Below are positions 27,671 to 37,098 of a DNA stretch of 64,000 bases, in pieces; the first letter of the stretch is position 1; each line of letters opens with the position of its first letter. The stretch is from Methylomonas koyamae (GTDB lineage: Bacteria > Pseudomonadota > Gammaproteobacteria > Methylococcales > Methylomonadaceae). The position numbers and the translations under genes are program-made. Location: positions 1,488,001-1,552,000 of the forward strand of contig NZ_AP019777.1 in NCBI RefSeq assembly GCF_019669905.1, given 5' to 3'. The notes beneath the pieces were generated by a model that was not told where the DNA came from, ran no database searches, and saw only the letters and a program-made list of their open reading frames with translations.

Positions 27671-28603
27671 TCAGAATGAATAACCGAAGCCGGCTTTCAC
27701 GGTAAGGTAATTGGTCTCGCTGTCGGGTTCGTAGTAAGTCTTATTCGGTCCGGTCATTTCCGAGCGGCCGTACTCGAATCCGATGTATTCCGCACTAGCA
27801 TTGATATGGCAGCTTTGGTAGAAGGAATAATCGAATCCCATACCGACTTTATAAAACACGGAGTCGCCCAGATGCAGCGTTCCAGGGCCGCCGTCCTGGC
27901 CGATACCAGTTACGAAAAGGGCCGGTGTACCCGAAGAAGCCATCGTTGAAGAAAAGGTGCTGCCGACCATTGCTGTCGTCGTGAACACCAGATTTTTGAT
28001 CGGCGAATACTGCAGCATCGAGCCGAAGGCGTAATAGTAGTTGTTGTAACTTTCTTTCGAGGTCGTGTTGCCAGGGAAGAATGCCGCGATAATTGGAATC
28101 TCGGAATCGATACGCCTGTTCCAATTGTGGTGGCCTATTTCCACGAAAGGAGTCGCCATCAGCGAATTGCCTAATTCAAAGCCTTTGCCGAAGCGGCCGT
28201 AAAAATCGACGAATTTAGCGCTGTTTTTTTGCCTGACGCTGCCGTAGGCATCTGCGGTCGGTCCCAGAATGCCCGGCAGAAACTGATTGCTCGATCCGAT
28301 ATAGTTGGTTTCGCCGTGCAACTGGCTGAATTGGAATGCGAAATAGGCATTCTCGACAATTAAGTTTTTCATGACGGATAACGAAATCCCGAAACCTGGA
28401 ACGTATCCGCGTTCGGTATCGGCGATAACGCCTTCCTTCGAGATTTCGGTGTAGTCGACATCGGTCGTCACGAACTGGGCGCCAATCTGGCTGTTGGATG
28501 CAACGATGTCCGCCAAGTCCGCCTTTGCCGTCGGCACGGTTAAGTAACAGGCTCCTGCCAGTAGCAAATGGGTACTTTTCAAAATCGAATTTGCAGGATT
28601 CAT
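27671..28603 (-). CDS. Outer membrane beta-barrel protein of unknown function
   Basis: 310 residues from the ATG at 28603, which gives a signal peptide (LLLAGACYLTVPTAKA). Alternating aromatic/hydrophobic strands run to a C-terminal Phe (VKAGFGYSF), the usual outer-membrane insertion signal. The strands around FVDFYGRFGKGFELG and YYYAFGSMLQYSPIKNLVF are typical of an eight- to twelve-strand barrel. No family was recognised. It is convergent with the HDOD gene across 227 gene-free bases. Confidence 0.7.
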   Translation of the reverse strand: MNPANSILKSTHLLLAGACYLTVPTAKADLADIVASNSQIGAQFVTTDVDYTEISKEGVIADTERGYVPGFGISLSVMKNLIVENAYFAFQFSQLHGETNYIGSSNQFLPGILGPTADAYGSVRQKNSAKFVDFYGRFGKGFELGNSLMATPFVEIGHHNWNRRIDSEIPIIAAFFPGNTTSKESYNNYYYAFGSMLQYSPIKNLVFTTTAMVGSTFSSTMASSGTPALFVTGIGQDGGPGTLHLGDSVFYKVGMGFDYSFYQSCHINASAEYIGFEYGRSEMTGPNKTYYEPDSETNYLTVKAGFGYSF

Positions 28604-29010
28604 GATTGGGCTGCCTAAACTCATATGACGTGCGGAGGATTATAGCCGGTAATCGGGCGATATATTGATTGTTAGTGTTTACGCTGAGTGGATTTTGGTG
28701 GCGTGCAGCCGTGCAATACCCTACTTTATTGGCGTAACCAGGCTTGGTTTATCCAAATCGTTCCGAACGCGGCTCGTTCCGTCCGGCATAGATTGTTCGA
28801 ATGTTGTTACAGTGGCGTAAACTGCCGTCTCCTAGGTGCTTGCCGGCGTTCGCCGCAGCAAGAGTTTGGGGCTTGCTAGTGTTGGTGGGAGAGGAAAAAC
28901 AATCTGTCCGAGAACATGAAATCCGCGCAATCGTTGGTCCGCCTATGGGCGGCTTCGGTTACGCACATCGAATGCGCTCGAAATTCGAACTCTCGGACAG
29001 ATTTTTAGGC
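28604..29010. repeat. Gene-free stretch with a 13-bp inverted repeat
   Basis: No credible ORF. AATCTGTCCGAGA (28901-28913) and TCTCGGACAGATT (28991-29003) are perfect inverted copies separated by 77 bases, the right copy ending 8 bases before the mltD stop codon. The rest shows nothing recognisable. Confidence 0.5.
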
Positions 29011-30606
29011 TTAGGTTGAAGAATGGCTGGTTTCGACCAGGATTTTCAGTTTCGATCCGGGCTTTATGTCGGCTTTATTGCGCGGCACGTTGTTCCATTT
29101 GCGCAGTTCGGTGACGTTGACGTTAAACTTTTTCGAAATTTGGCCCAGGGTATCGCCCGGTTTGACGGTGTAACTGATTTGCTTGATGGCTGGAGCCGTC
29201 GATACCACCGTGATGCTGCCGCTGGTCTTTTTCAGCGTCAGTTTTTGGCCGGGTTTTAACGCGGCTTTCTTCGGCAATTTATTCCAGCTCACGATGTCGT
29301 CCTGATCGATGGCGAAATGCTGAGCCAAGCCGGACAAGGTGTCGCCTTTCTTAACCGTATAGACCTGCTTGCCGGCTTGGATTGGCGCGGCGGCTTGGAG
29401 AGCCGGTGCCGACGCGGCTAGGCTGGTCGCTTCGCCTTTTTGCGATTGGTTGGACGCCGGAATCAGCAAGATTTTGCCTTGCGCCACCGATTCGTCTTCC
29501 AGGTGGTTGACGCTGGCAATTTCTTCGACCGTGGTGTGGTGTTTGCTAGCGATGCTTTTCAGCGTCTCTTTTTTGCCTACGGTGTGGTGTTCCCAGCGGA
29601 TGCGTTCTTCGTGCGGGAGTTCTGCCAGCTTTTCCTTGAATTTATCGGCTTTGTCGACCGGAATCAGCAAGTGTTGGGCGCCGTTCGGATCGGTGCTCCA
29701 CCGGTTGTAGCCCGGATTCAGCTTTAAAAAATCGTCCAACGGGGTTTGCGCCAATTCCGCGGCTTTACCCAGGTCGATCTGGGATTTGACGTCGACCAGC
29801 TCGAAATAAGGTTGGTTGGCGAATTGGTGCAAGTTGACGTTGTATTTCTCCGGATTGGCGAAGATTTTTGCGATCGCCAACAGCCGCGGTACGTAAGCGG
29901 AGGTTTCGCTGTTCAGATCCAGCGACCAGAAATCGGTAGGTTGGCCGCGTTCAACATTCCGGTCCACGGCATTCTTGATGTTGCCTTTACCGGCGTTGTA
30001 AGACGCCAAAGCCAGCAGCCAGTCGTTGTTGAAGGTTTCGCTGAGCTCTTTTAAAAACGTCGTGGCGGCCTGGGTGGACTCGACCACGTCGCGGCGGCCG
30101 TCGTACCAGCTATTTTGTTTCAGGCCGTAAAGCTTGCCGGTCGGCGGAATAAACTGCCATAAGCCGGATGCTTGTGCCGGCGACATCGCATCCGGGCGGA
30201 ACGCGCTTTCCACGGCCGGTAGCAACGCCAATTCGCCCGGGATATTCTTGGCTTCGATTTCGTTCAGGATGAAATACAGATAGGGCTCCGCCCGCTGTTG
30301 TACCCGCGACAGGTAATCCGGATTTCGCAGGTACCAGTTCAACTCGCGGTCGATGCGGGGATGGTCGATCTCCGGCAACGCATACAGCGACAGCATTCTG
30401 TCCCACAGCGTGTTATGTTCCTTGGCAGCCTCTTGTTTTTTAGATGAGCCTGTACCTTTGCCATTACGGGTAAATACGGAAAACTTGCTCGTCGAAGACT
30501 GGGTCAGATGATCTTTTTGAGCTTGTTGACTACAGCCGGTAACCAGCAAAATGGGTAGTAGATAAGACAGATGACGGGCTGATTTTTTAGAAATTGAGCG
30601 GGGCAT
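29011..30606 (-). CDS. mltD: Membrane-bound lytic murein transglycosylase D
   Basis: 531 residues. A lipoprotein signal with lipobox LLVTGC (Cys about residue 25) anchors it in the outer membrane. The SLT domain has the catalytic Glu in LLPAVESAF and the family blocks SGLWQFIPPTGKLYGL and ALASYNAGKGN. Three LysM modules follow (near VGKKETLKSIASKHH, YTVKKGDTLSGLAQHF and YTVKPGDTLGQISKKF) for peptidoglycan binding. It cleaves glycan strands, making anhydromuropeptides. As in enterobacteria, it sits next to a yafS-like gene and rnhA, here divergently transcribed. Confidence 0.94.
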   Translation of the reverse strand: MPRSISKKSARHLSYLLPILLVTGCSQQAQKDHLTQSSTSKFSVFTRNGKGTGSSKKQEAAKEHNTLWDRMLSLYALPEIDHPRIDRELNWYLRNPDYLSRVQQRAEPYLYFILNEIEAKNIPGELALLPAVESAFRPDAMSPAQASGLWQFIPPTGKLYGLKQNSWYDGRRDVVESTQAATTFLKELSETFNNDWLLALASYNAGKGNIKNAVDRNVERGQPTDFWSLDLNSETSAYVPRLLAIAKIFANPEKYNVNLHQFANQPYFELVDVKSQIDLGKAAELAQTPLDDFLKLNPGYNRWSTDPNGAQHLLIPVDKADKFKEKLAELPHEERIRWEHHTVGKKETLKSIASKHHTTVEEIASVNHLEDESVAQGKILLIPASNQSQKGEATSLAASAPALQAAAPIQAGKQVYTVKKGDTLSGLAQHFAIDQDDIVSWNKLPKKAALKPGQKLTLKKTSGSITVVSTAPAIKQISYTVKPGDTLGQISKKFNVNVTELRKWNNVPRNKADIKPGSKLKILVETSHSST

Positions 30607-30692
30607 TGTCTGAACTCGCTAAAATAAAAAAATTAGATCCTAGCATGGCTTTCCGAAATAGCCAAAAAAACATAGCCTTATCGGTTGAATAG

Positions 30693-31409
30693 ATGAAAAG
30701 ACAATTCTTGTTTGCGTTGTACCAAACCCCGCGGGGTAAGCTGTTGCAAACCATGGAGGCCAGTTACCTGAAGCGTTCGATTACCGTCAGTTGCAAACAA
30801 AACCAATTGCAAATCGGCGGCTTGGGGTGGGAGAACGAGTTTGTCGATTTTTCGCTGTACCGCAATTACTTGATTCTGGACGGCAAGGCATTGGGCGACG
30901 GCGGCGCTCTTAAAGTCGCCGCCAAAGCTTTTAACTTGCCAATCCAGACCGAATCGATGGATTTGGTGATATTGCCGCATATCCTCGAGTTCGATGCGCG
31001 CCGGTTCCAGACCCTGCGCGAAGTGAACCGGGTGCTGAAGCCCGGCGGCGAACTGGTAGTACTGAATTTCAGTCCGTTCAGTCTGGCGGTGCGTTTCCAG
31101 TTTTTGTGGGATAGAAAATTGGCCGATTCCTGGCGCGCCCACTTTATAAGCAAGGCGCGGATGCTGGATTGGTTAAAATTGATGAATTTCGAGCTGTTGA
31201 CGGCCGCCGAGTTCGGCCTGGATAGTTACACCATTTCCCATGGCAAGTTCCAGCTCGGCTTCGCTTCGGTGTTTGCGATGGCCTATGGCATCAGGGCGGT
31301 GAAAAGGCAATATACTCTGATCCCATTGGCCGCGGAAAAACGGCGGAAAATCAAATTAGCGGCTGCGACGGCGGGCTTGGAGTCGCGTTCACACGAGGAT
31401 CGAGAGTAG
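30693..31409 (+). CDS. YafS-like class I SAM-dependent methyltransferase
   Basis: 238 residues. The second half of a class I methyltransferase fold is clear: LPIQTESMDLVILPHILEF, then REVNRVLKPGGELVVLNFSPFS. The usual glycine-rich SAM motif I (GxGxG) is not obvious in FVDFSLYRNYLILDGKALGD, so activity is uncertain. The setting (divergent from mltD, followed directly by rnhA) matches yafS of enterobacteria, whose substrate is unknown. The stop overlaps or abuts the rnhA start (TAGATG). Confidence 0.8.
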   Translation: MKRQFLFALYQTPRGKLLQTMEASYLKRSITVSCKQNQLQIGGLGWENEFVDFSLYRNYLILDGKALGDGGALKVAAKAFNLPIQTESMDLVILPHILEFDARRFQTLREVNRVLKPGGELVVLNFSPFSLAVRFQFLWDRKLADSWRAHFISKARMLDWLKLMNFELLTAAEFGLDSYTISHGKFQLGFASVFAMAYGIRAVKRQYTLIPLAAEKRRKIKLAAATAGLESRSHEDRE

Positions 31410-31853
31410 ATGGCGGAAACGGTCGATATATACACGGACGGCGCTTGCAAGGGTAACCCCGGCCCGGGTGGCTGGGGAGTGTGCATGCACTACAAGGCGC
31501 ACCGGAAAGAGTTGTTCGGCGGCGAAGCCGAAACCACCAATAACCGGATGGAGTTGATGGCGGCGATTCAGGCCCTGGAAACGTTAAACAAACCCTGCAG
31601 CGTCAGGTTGTATACCGATTCCAAATACGTGTTGCAGGGTATCACCGAGTGGATGCCCAACTGGAAAAAACGCGCCTGGAAAACCGCAGCCAACCAACCG
31701 GTGAAAAACGTCGAGTTATGGCGGCGGCTAGATGCGGCGATTCAACGTCACCGCATCGACTGGGTCTGGGTCAAGGGCCATGCCGGGATACCCGGCAACG
31801 AACGCGCCGACCAATTGGCAAACCAGGGTATCGCCCAGTTGCCGGGTTACTAA
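31410..31853 (+). CDS. rnhA: Ribonuclease HI
   Basis: 147 residues, full length. It cuts the RNA strand of RNA-DNA hybrids. The active-site acids are visible: Asp in [17 protein letters not shown], Glu in [13 protein letters not shown], Asp in [12 protein letters not shown] and the C-terminal Asp in [11 protein letters not shown], with the catalytic His in [11 protein letters not shown]. It starts directly after the yafS-like stop, indicating translational coupling. Confidence 0.96.
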   Translation: MAETVDIYTDGACKGNPGPGGWGVCMHYKAHRKELFGGEAETTNNRMELMAAIQALETLNKPCSVRLYTDSKYVLQGITEWMPNWKKRAWKTAANQPVKNVELWRRLDAAIQRHRIDWVWVKGHAGIPGNERADQLANQGIAQLPGY

Positions 31854-31873
31854 AACACTAAAACGGGGGATAT

Positions 31874-32146
31874 ATGATAGGTTCGGTAGCGGCGGCATTG
31901 ATTGCGATATGGTTTTACAACACGGCAGCGCGTTCCGGGCGGCCGGCGATTTCCTGGGCCGTGTCCGGTGTCGTGGTGTATTTTTTGGCAGCGGTGTTGT
32001 GGACGCTGATCGTGACGCCCGCGATCAAGGATACCGCCAGCCATACCCAAAACGGCGTGCTGGTCTTCATCGTGCAATACGCTTACATCGGCTTCGGTGC
32101 GGCGGTGGCAGTCAGCATCAATGCTTGGTTGAATAAAGCGGCTTGA
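31874..32146 (+). CDS. Small membrane protein of unknown function
   Basis: 90 residues with three hydrophobic segments (about 2-16, 26-47 and 65-83) and short loops. GGGGGAT precedes the ATG at good distance. Not recognised as a known family. It lies between rnhA and the GIY-YIG gene on the same strand with short gaps, so it is likely part of one transcript. Confidence 0.65.
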   Translation: MIGSVAAALIAIWFYNTAARSGRPAISWAVSGVVVYFLAAVLWTLIVTPAIKDTASHTQNGVLVFIVQYAYIGFGAAVAVSINAWLNKAA

Positions 32147-32159
32147 CCCGGCGCAGGCG

Positions 32160-32411
32160 ATGGCGGATTGGTCGGTTTACATCATCGAGTGTTGTGACGG
32201 TAGCCTATATACCGGCATTACGACCGATGTCGAACGCCGTTTTCGCCAGCATCGGGCCGGCACCGGGGCCAAATATTTCAGAGCCAAACAACCTGTCCGC
32301 ATCGTCTACACGGAAACCGAGCACGATAGGGCGACCGCGAGTCGGCGCGAGGCTGAAATCAAACGCATGGGGCGGGCCGAAAAGCTGGCAATACTGCAAT
32401 CGGCCCGCTAA
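32160..32411 (+). CDS. GIY-YIG nuclease-superfamily protein (YhbQ/UPF0213-like)
   Basis: 83 residues. The GIY-YIG core appears as WSVYIIECCDGSLYTGITTDVERRFRQH split over the motif, with the conserved Arg, and the KYFRAKQPVRIVY strand, ending in REAEIKRMGRAEKL. Small stand-alone members of this group are putative DNA-structure nucleases. The ATG at 32160 lies 13 bases after the preceding stop. Confidence 0.85.
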   Translation: MADWSVYIIECCDGSLYTGITTDVERRFRQHRAGTGAKYFRAKQPVRIVYTETEHDRATASRREAEIKRMGRAEKLAILQSAR

Positions 32412-32486
32412 GCGCACCAGTTTGCGGCAAACTCGCAATCCTGCGCCGGGTACGTCCTTGTTCCCCGAAATTCCGCCGGCCCGTTA

Positions 32487-34664
32487 TCAAAAATTGACTT
32501 TAAAACCGGCCTGGACCAAACGCGGCGAGCCGGGCAGGATGCCGCGGGTTCTATCCACGATGTAGGTCTCGTCCAGCAGGTTTTTCAGCGAGACGAAGAA
32601 ATCGGTATTGATCGGTTTGGCATGGTAAGTCGTGGCCACGTTCAACACCACGTAATCGTCGATTTTGCCGATTTGACCGTTACCGTTGATGGGAGCCGTA
32701 CCGGTGTTGGCAAAATCGCTGAATTGCTGGCCGACGTAAACCGTCTCCAAATGCAGGTCGAAGCCGCTGGCATGGGCGTAACCGATGGTCGTGGTCAGAT
32801 TGTGTTCCGGCGAGTAGGGCAGGCGGTTGCCGACAAAGTTGCCGTTAGCCATTGCGATGGCCGTGGCGTTGTTGCAGTCGGTGCCGGTGGCCAAACAGCG
32901 GAACGCGGAGGTCATCTCGGCAGTGCCGACCCAGGTGTAAGCCGCCTGCAGATAGACGTTATGGTCGCTGTCGAACAAGGCGCCGAAATCCTGGCGGGCG
33001 GACAACTCGGCGCCTTGGTACAAAGCCTGTCCGGCCGCCAGCGGCGTCGAGCCGCCGGCGATGCTACCTACCGCATTTTGCTGCAGGAAGTCGGCGTGGA
33101 ATAAGGTGGCATCCAATTTGGCACCTTTATAAGGTTTGGTCCTGACCCCCAATTCGTAATTCCAGCTTTTTTCCGGTCCTACGTCCACTACGGTGCCGAC
33201 ATTGCTCAGCGTATCCTCGGCGCGCGGCGGGGCAAAGCCGCCGTGAAAGCCGAAAAAGGTGGTGATCTTGTCGTTCGGCGAGTGCGATATGCCGAACGCC
33301 GGCAAGATTTCGGTCATAGTGGTATCGCCGGCAGCGTTAGTGAGTTTATTCAAGCGGCGAAAATCGACGTGTTCAATGCGAACGCCGGGCGTCAAACTCC
33401 AATCGCCGAGTATGAACCGGTTTTGGGCAAAGCCCGAGTAGGCATCGGTTTCACGCTCATTGCGTTCGGCGATCGATGTTAACGTGCCCGTCAAAAATTG
33501 CTTATTTTCCTGGGTCCGCTGCTGTTCTTCGAAATGGGCGCGGAAGCCCATGTCGAGTTCGCTGTCGATGCCCAACGTCTTATGGTTGACATGCAGGCGC
33601 GGTTCGACGCCGTAGCTGTAGTAATCGCGCAGCCGGCCCTGAATCGAGTTGCAACTGTTCGGATCGACCTCTACCCCGGCGAGTCTGGTGTTATTGAAAC
33701 CGCATTGGTTGTCGGTGGTGGTGCTGGCTTGGCGCCACCAATCTCGGTGGAAATGCGACCAGTAGACGTTGGTGGTCAACGTGGCGTTGTTATTGATGCT
33801 GTACTGGTGGGTGACCGAAGTGCCCCAGCGGTCGGTTTTCATCGAGTCATTTTTAAACGGGTTGTAGCGAATTCCGAAGTTGCGCATTTCGGCGTCGGTG
33901 ATGCCCGAATAAGTCAATTGCGAATCTTCCTGGAAATAGTTGGCGCGGATGGTCAGCGCGTTGTTGGTGTTGATGTCGTAGACGCCTTTGATGTTGAAGT
34001 CGTTGATATCCGAATGGGTATTATCGCGGGCGCCGCGGCTTTCTTTATGGGTGATATCGAACAGGCCGCCGAAATCGCCGACCGTACCGCCGTAGTTGAA
34101 ATGGCCGTCGTAAAAGTCGCGGGTACCGCCGGTGAAGCTCAAGTAGCCGCCGGGCTTGCTGGGCGGATTCGGCGTCAGATAATTGATGGTGCCGCTAATG
34201 GTTTGCGGGCCGTACAAAATTTGCGAGGGGCCTTTCAGGACTTCGATGCTGGCGAAGCGCTCGATTGGCGGATGGTAATAACTGGCGTTGTCGCCATAAG
34301 GGGCGTACGACAGGGGGATGCCGTCTTCCAGCAACAAGGTCTTGGTGGATCGGGTCGGGTTGATGCCGCGGATGCCGATGTTGGGCCGCATACCGAAACC
34401 TTCCTCGTCACGGGCGTTGACGCCGGGGATTTTGCGCAACGCTTCGTTGACGTTAAACACATGGCTTTCGAATAACTCTTCCTGGGTCAGTACGTTGACG
34501 GTGCCGGGAATTTTTTGCAGGGTTTCGGCGGATTCGACGATTTCGACCACCGGCATTTCCAGCTCCGCATCTTCGGCGCCGGCAGCCGCGAGCAATATCG
34601 GGGAATGGCCGAGAATCATGGCGATTTGGCCGGGTATCAATAAGCGTGAATGGATTTTCGACAT
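32487..34664 (-). CDS. TonB-dependent receptor (FecA/iron-siderophore type)
   Basis: 725 residues. A signal peptide is followed by a TonB box-like stretch and the plug domain (IPGTVNVLTQEELFESH, LRKIPGVNARDEEGFGMRPN, GIRGINPTRSTKTLLLEDGIP, VLKGPSQILYGPQTISGTINY). A 22-strand barrel then runs to a terminal aromatic residue (LVQAGFKVNF). It imports a bulky ligand, most likely an iron chelate such as dicitrate, across the outer membrane using TonB energy. A Fur-like site about 90 bases upstream supports iron control. It stands alone, with no permease or sigma/anti-sigma pair nearby. Confidence 0.9.
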   Translation of the reverse strand: MSKIHSRLLIPGQIAMILGHSPILLAAAGAEDAELEMPVVEIVESAETLQKIPGTVNVLTQEELFESHVFNVNEALRKIPGVNARDEEGFGMRPNIGIRGINPTRSTKTLLLEDGIPLSYAPYGDNASYYHPPIERFASIEVLKGPSQILYGPQTISGTINYLTPNPPSKPGGYLSFTGGTRDFYDGHFNYGGTVGDFGGLFDITHKESRGARDNTHSDINDFNIKGVYDINTNNALTIRANYFQEDSQLTYSGITDAEMRNFGIRYNPFKNDSMKTDRWGTSVTHQYSINNNATLTTNVYWSHFHRDWWRQASTTTDNQCGFNNTRLAGVEVDPNSCNSIQGRLRDYYSYGVEPRLHVNHKTLGIDSELDMGFRAHFEEQQRTQENKQFLTGTLTSIAERNERETDAYSGFAQNRFILGDWSLTPGVRIEHVDFRRLNKLTNAAGDTTMTEILPAFGISHSPNDKITTFFGFHGGFAPPRAEDTLSNVGTVVDVGPEKSWNYELGVRTKPYKGAKLDATLFHADFLQQNAVGSIAGGSTPLAAGQALYQGAELSARQDFGALFDSDHNVYLQAAYTWVGTAEMTSAFRCLATGTDCNNATAIAMANGNFVGNRLPYSPEHNLTTTIGYAHASGFDLHLETVYVGQQFSDFANTGTAPINGNGQIGKIDDYVVLNVATTYHAKPINTDFFVSLKNLLDETYIVDRTRGILPGSPRLVQAGFKVNF

Positions 34665-34752
34665 GGCATGAGTCCGGGTTGGAAATTTCTTTAAATTAAG
34701 TAGGGGCTTTACAAAAATTAACCGAAGTATACGGTCGCTAACACTAAAGGTA

Positions 34753-34771
34753 AATGATAATGCATATTGTT
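34753..34771 (-). promoter_or_regulatory. Fur box-like site upstream of the TonB receptor
   Basis: AATGATAATGCATATTGTT resembles the 19-bp Fur consensus (GATAATGATAATCATTATC): the first ATGATAATG is exact and the second half is partly conserved. It sits about 90 bases before the receptor start on the minus strand. Confidence 0.6.
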
Positions 34772-34886
34772 TGCTATTTGCTTTTGCTGGCGCCGTGCCG
34801 CTTCGGGCCGGTCAGTGTGGGAATTTTTGCGGTTTTTGGGCGTGGCCTGTACCATGCCCGGTCATTTATTAAGTTTGGGGAAACCG

Positions 34887-35381
34887 ATGAATAAACATCT
34901 ACAACAAGTCAGAGCTTTTCACGACAGCTTCGGCATTGCCCAACCGGAAGAGGGCGATAGCGGCCATGTGTCGGACATGGATATCGTTCTGCGCCAGGCC
35001 TTGCTGCTGGATTGCGCCAGCGAAACCTTTAAAGCGATAGCCGCCGGCGATCTGGAAAAGATACTGGCCGGATTAGTGGATTTGGCGTTCAACGCGTTGG
35101 CGGCGATTGCGACCCGCGGCGACGATGTGGTGGCGGTTGCGGCGAACTGGCGCCAGGACGGTTCGGTGCTGTCGGTGGTCAGGGTTTTATCCGATAAGGT
35201 CAACCAATGCGCATCGGGCGAAACCGTGCACTATTCAGGTCTTTACGCGATCTGCGCCCATCTGGCGCAACGTTTCGTCAACGCCGATTTCGACCAGGCC
35301 TTTCAAATCTTGCAACGCCACTTGTTGAGCGGCCAGGGCGATGCGGTACGGATCGATTTAAGCCCGGCCTTGTTCGAATAA
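34887..35381 (+). CDS. MazG-like / phosphoribosyl-ATP pyrophosphohydrolase-like NTP pyrophosphohydrolase
   Basis: 164 residues from the ATG at 34887, which follows TTGGGGAAA. The start (LQQVRAFHDSFGIAQPEE) and a helix with acidic pairs (LVDLAFNALAAIATRGDDV) resemble the all-alpha NTP pyrophosphatase superfamily, which cleaves house-cleaning nucleotides to monophosphates. The characteristic EExxE is not cleanly preserved, so the assignment rests on overall similarity. The next gene starts 10 bases downstream. Confidence 0.6.
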   Translation: MNKHLQQVRAFHDSFGIAQPEEGDSGHVSDMDIVLRQALLLDCASETFKAIAAGDLEKILAGLVDLAFNALAAIATRGDDVVAVAANWRQDGSVLSVVRVLSDKVNQCASGETVHYSGLYAICAHLAQRFVNADFDQAFQILQRHLLSGQGDAVRIDLSPALFE

Positions 35382-35391
35382 GCGAGCAGCG

Positions 35392-36270
35392 ATGCCAGAG
35401 CAACGTTACAAATTGGGTTTCGCCGGCATCGGTCTGATGGGCCGGCCGCTGGTGTTGCGCCTATTGGCTGCCGGATGCGAGGTAAAGGTATGGAATCGCG
35501 ACCCGGCTAAACTGCAGCCGGTCGCCGAGGCTGGCGCCGTGGTTTGCGCATCCGCCGCCGAATTGGTGCGCGAGTCGGACGTCGTGATTTTGTGTCTGGC
35601 GGATACTGCCGCGGTTGATCAAGTCGTCACTGAGCAAGTGATCGGCAACGGCGCCACCGGCAAATTGCTGATCGATTTATCCAGTATCGATCCCGCGGCC
35701 ACTCGCCGCTTGGCCGCCGAATTAAAAGCCTATTGCGGCATGGCTTGGGTCGATGCGCCGGTCTCAGGCGGCACCGCCGGAGCCGAGCAAGGCAGTTTGG
35801 CCATCATGGCCGGCGGCGACAGTGCCGATGTTGCCATTGCCCGCGAAGTGTTGCGGCCGTTGTACAGCCGCTTGACGCACATGGGGCCGGTCGGTAGCGG
35901 CCAGATCACCAAGATTTGCAATCAAATGATCGTCAGTTGCAATGTGCTGGTCATTGCCGAGATGATGGCATTGGCCAAAGCGGCCGGCGTCGACGCCGGT
36001 AAGATTCCGGAAGCGTTGGCCGGCGGTTTCGCCGATTCCAAACCCTTGCAAATCGTCGGGCCGGAAATGGCTGACGAACGCTTCGAACCGGTGAAGTGGC
36101 GGGTCAAAACCTTGCTGAAGGATTTGAATATGGCCGTCGAGCTTGCCGCCAAGCAGGGTAACGCGGTGCCGATGTCCGGTTTGGCGGCGCAATTGATGCA
36201 GTTGCACGGCGGCCGCGGGTTTCTGGAGCAGGATCCTTCGACTTTGGTCAAGCAATATCTTAAATCCTGA
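35392..36270 (+). CDS. Tartronate semialdehyde reductase-type NAD(P)-dependent dehydrogenase (3-hydroxyisobutyrate dehydrogenase family)
   Basis: 292 residues. The Rossmann loop GFAGIGLMGRPLVLRLL (residues 9-25), the substrate-binding VDAPVSGGTAGAEQG and the catalytic Lys in GQITKICNQMIV are typical of the beta-hydroxyacid dehydrogenases (GarR/GlxR, MmsB). It overlaps the next gene, a hydroxypyruvate isomerase-type enzyme, by one base (TGATG). That pairing recalls the glyoxylate pathway operon (glyoxylate to tartronate semialdehyde to glycerate), but gcl is not in the window. Confidence 0.88.
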   Translation: MPEQRYKLGFAGIGLMGRPLVLRLLAAGCEVKVWNRDPAKLQPVAEAGAVVCASAAELVRESDVVILCLADTAAVDQVVTEQVIGNGATGKLLIDLSSIDPAATRRLAAELKAYCGMAWVDAPVSGGTAGAEQGSLAIMAGGDSADVAIAREVLRPLYSRLTHMGPVGSGQITKICNQMIVSCNVLVIAEMMALAKAAGVDAGKIPEALAGGFADSKPLQIVGPEMADERFEPVKWRVKTLLKDLNMAVELAAKQGNAVPMSGLAAQLMQLHGGRGFLEQDPSTLVKQYLKS

Positions 36271-37067
36271 TGTTGCAATTCTCCGCCAATCTCAGTCTGC
36301 TCTATAACGAATATCCGCTGCTGCAACGGTTCGCTGCTGCCAAGGCTGGCGGTTTCGATGCGGTGGAGATCCAGTTTCCGTATCGCCAGTCTGCTGCCGA
36401 ATTGCGGCAATTATTGGATGGCAACGGTCTGCGGCTGGTGTTGTTCAATGTCGATGCCGATACCCTTTTGCAAGGCGGCGAGGGGCTTGCTGCGGTGCCG
36501 GAAAAGCGGCAGAATTTTCGGCGCGCGGTGGACCAGGCTCTGCGTTATGCTGAGCTGTTGCAACCTTGCGCGATAAACGTGTTGCCCGGCCGTTGCTTAA
36601 ACGCCGATCGTCTGGCGGAATACCGCGCAACGTTTCTGGAAAACCTGGATTACGCGGCCCGAGCGTTTGCCGGCCAAGGTATCGTTACGGTTTTCGAAGC
36701 CGTGAACAGTTTCGACATGCCGGGATTTATACTCGATAGCAGCGCACAGATGCTGCAAGTGCTGCATGACTTGAACCATCCGCACTTACGGTTGCAATAC
36801 GATATTTACCACATGAGCCGGATGGGCGAGGATTGCGCCGAATTTTTGCGTTGCCATATCGACCGGATCGGCCATATCCAGTTCGCCGATTGTCCGGGGC
36901 GGGCGCAACCCGGCAGCGGCAGCGTCGATTTTCCGGTTTTGTTCCAAATTATCCGCGATTCGGCTTATTCCGGCTGGACCGGCGCCGAATACCGTCCCGG
37001 CGCAGCGACCGCCGATAGCCTGGCTTGGCTGAAAAGCTACGCGGCAAGCGGAAGCGGCACGGTATAA
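36270..37067 (+). CDS. Hydroxypyruvate isomerase-family protein (Hyi/OtnI, TIM barrel)
   Basis: 265 residues. The AP-endonuclease-2-like TIM barrel shows the metal and catalytic positions: Glu in GFDAVEIQFPY, Glu in IVTVFEAVNSFDMPGF, Asp/His in LQYDIYHMSRMGED, His in IGHIQFADCPGR, and a terminal Glu in GWTGAEYRP. It isomerises hydroxypyruvate with tartronate semialdehyde, or the four-carbon analogues. Translationally coupled to the upstream dehydrogenase, so the two enzymes probably form one short pathway. Confidence 0.88.
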   Translation: MLQFSANLSLLYNEYPLLQRFAAAKAGGFDAVEIQFPYRQSAAELRQLLDGNGLRLVLFNVDADTLLQGGEGLAAVPEKRQNFRRAVDQALRYAELLQPCAINVLPGRCLNADRLAEYRATFLENLDYAARAFAGQGIVTVFEAVNSFDMPGFILDSSAQMLQVLHDLNHPHLRLQYDIYHMSRMGEDCAEFLRCHIDRIGHIQFADCPGRAQPGSGSVDFPVLFQIIRDSAYSGWTGAEYRPGAATADSLAWLKSYAASGSGTV

Positions 37068-37098
37068 TCGCGCATCCTGTTTTTTGATCGACCTGCGT

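Noticed and set aside
33498..34475. 325-codon frame antisense to the TonB receptor
   Set aside because: No start signal or family match; the receptor on the other strand is unambiguous.
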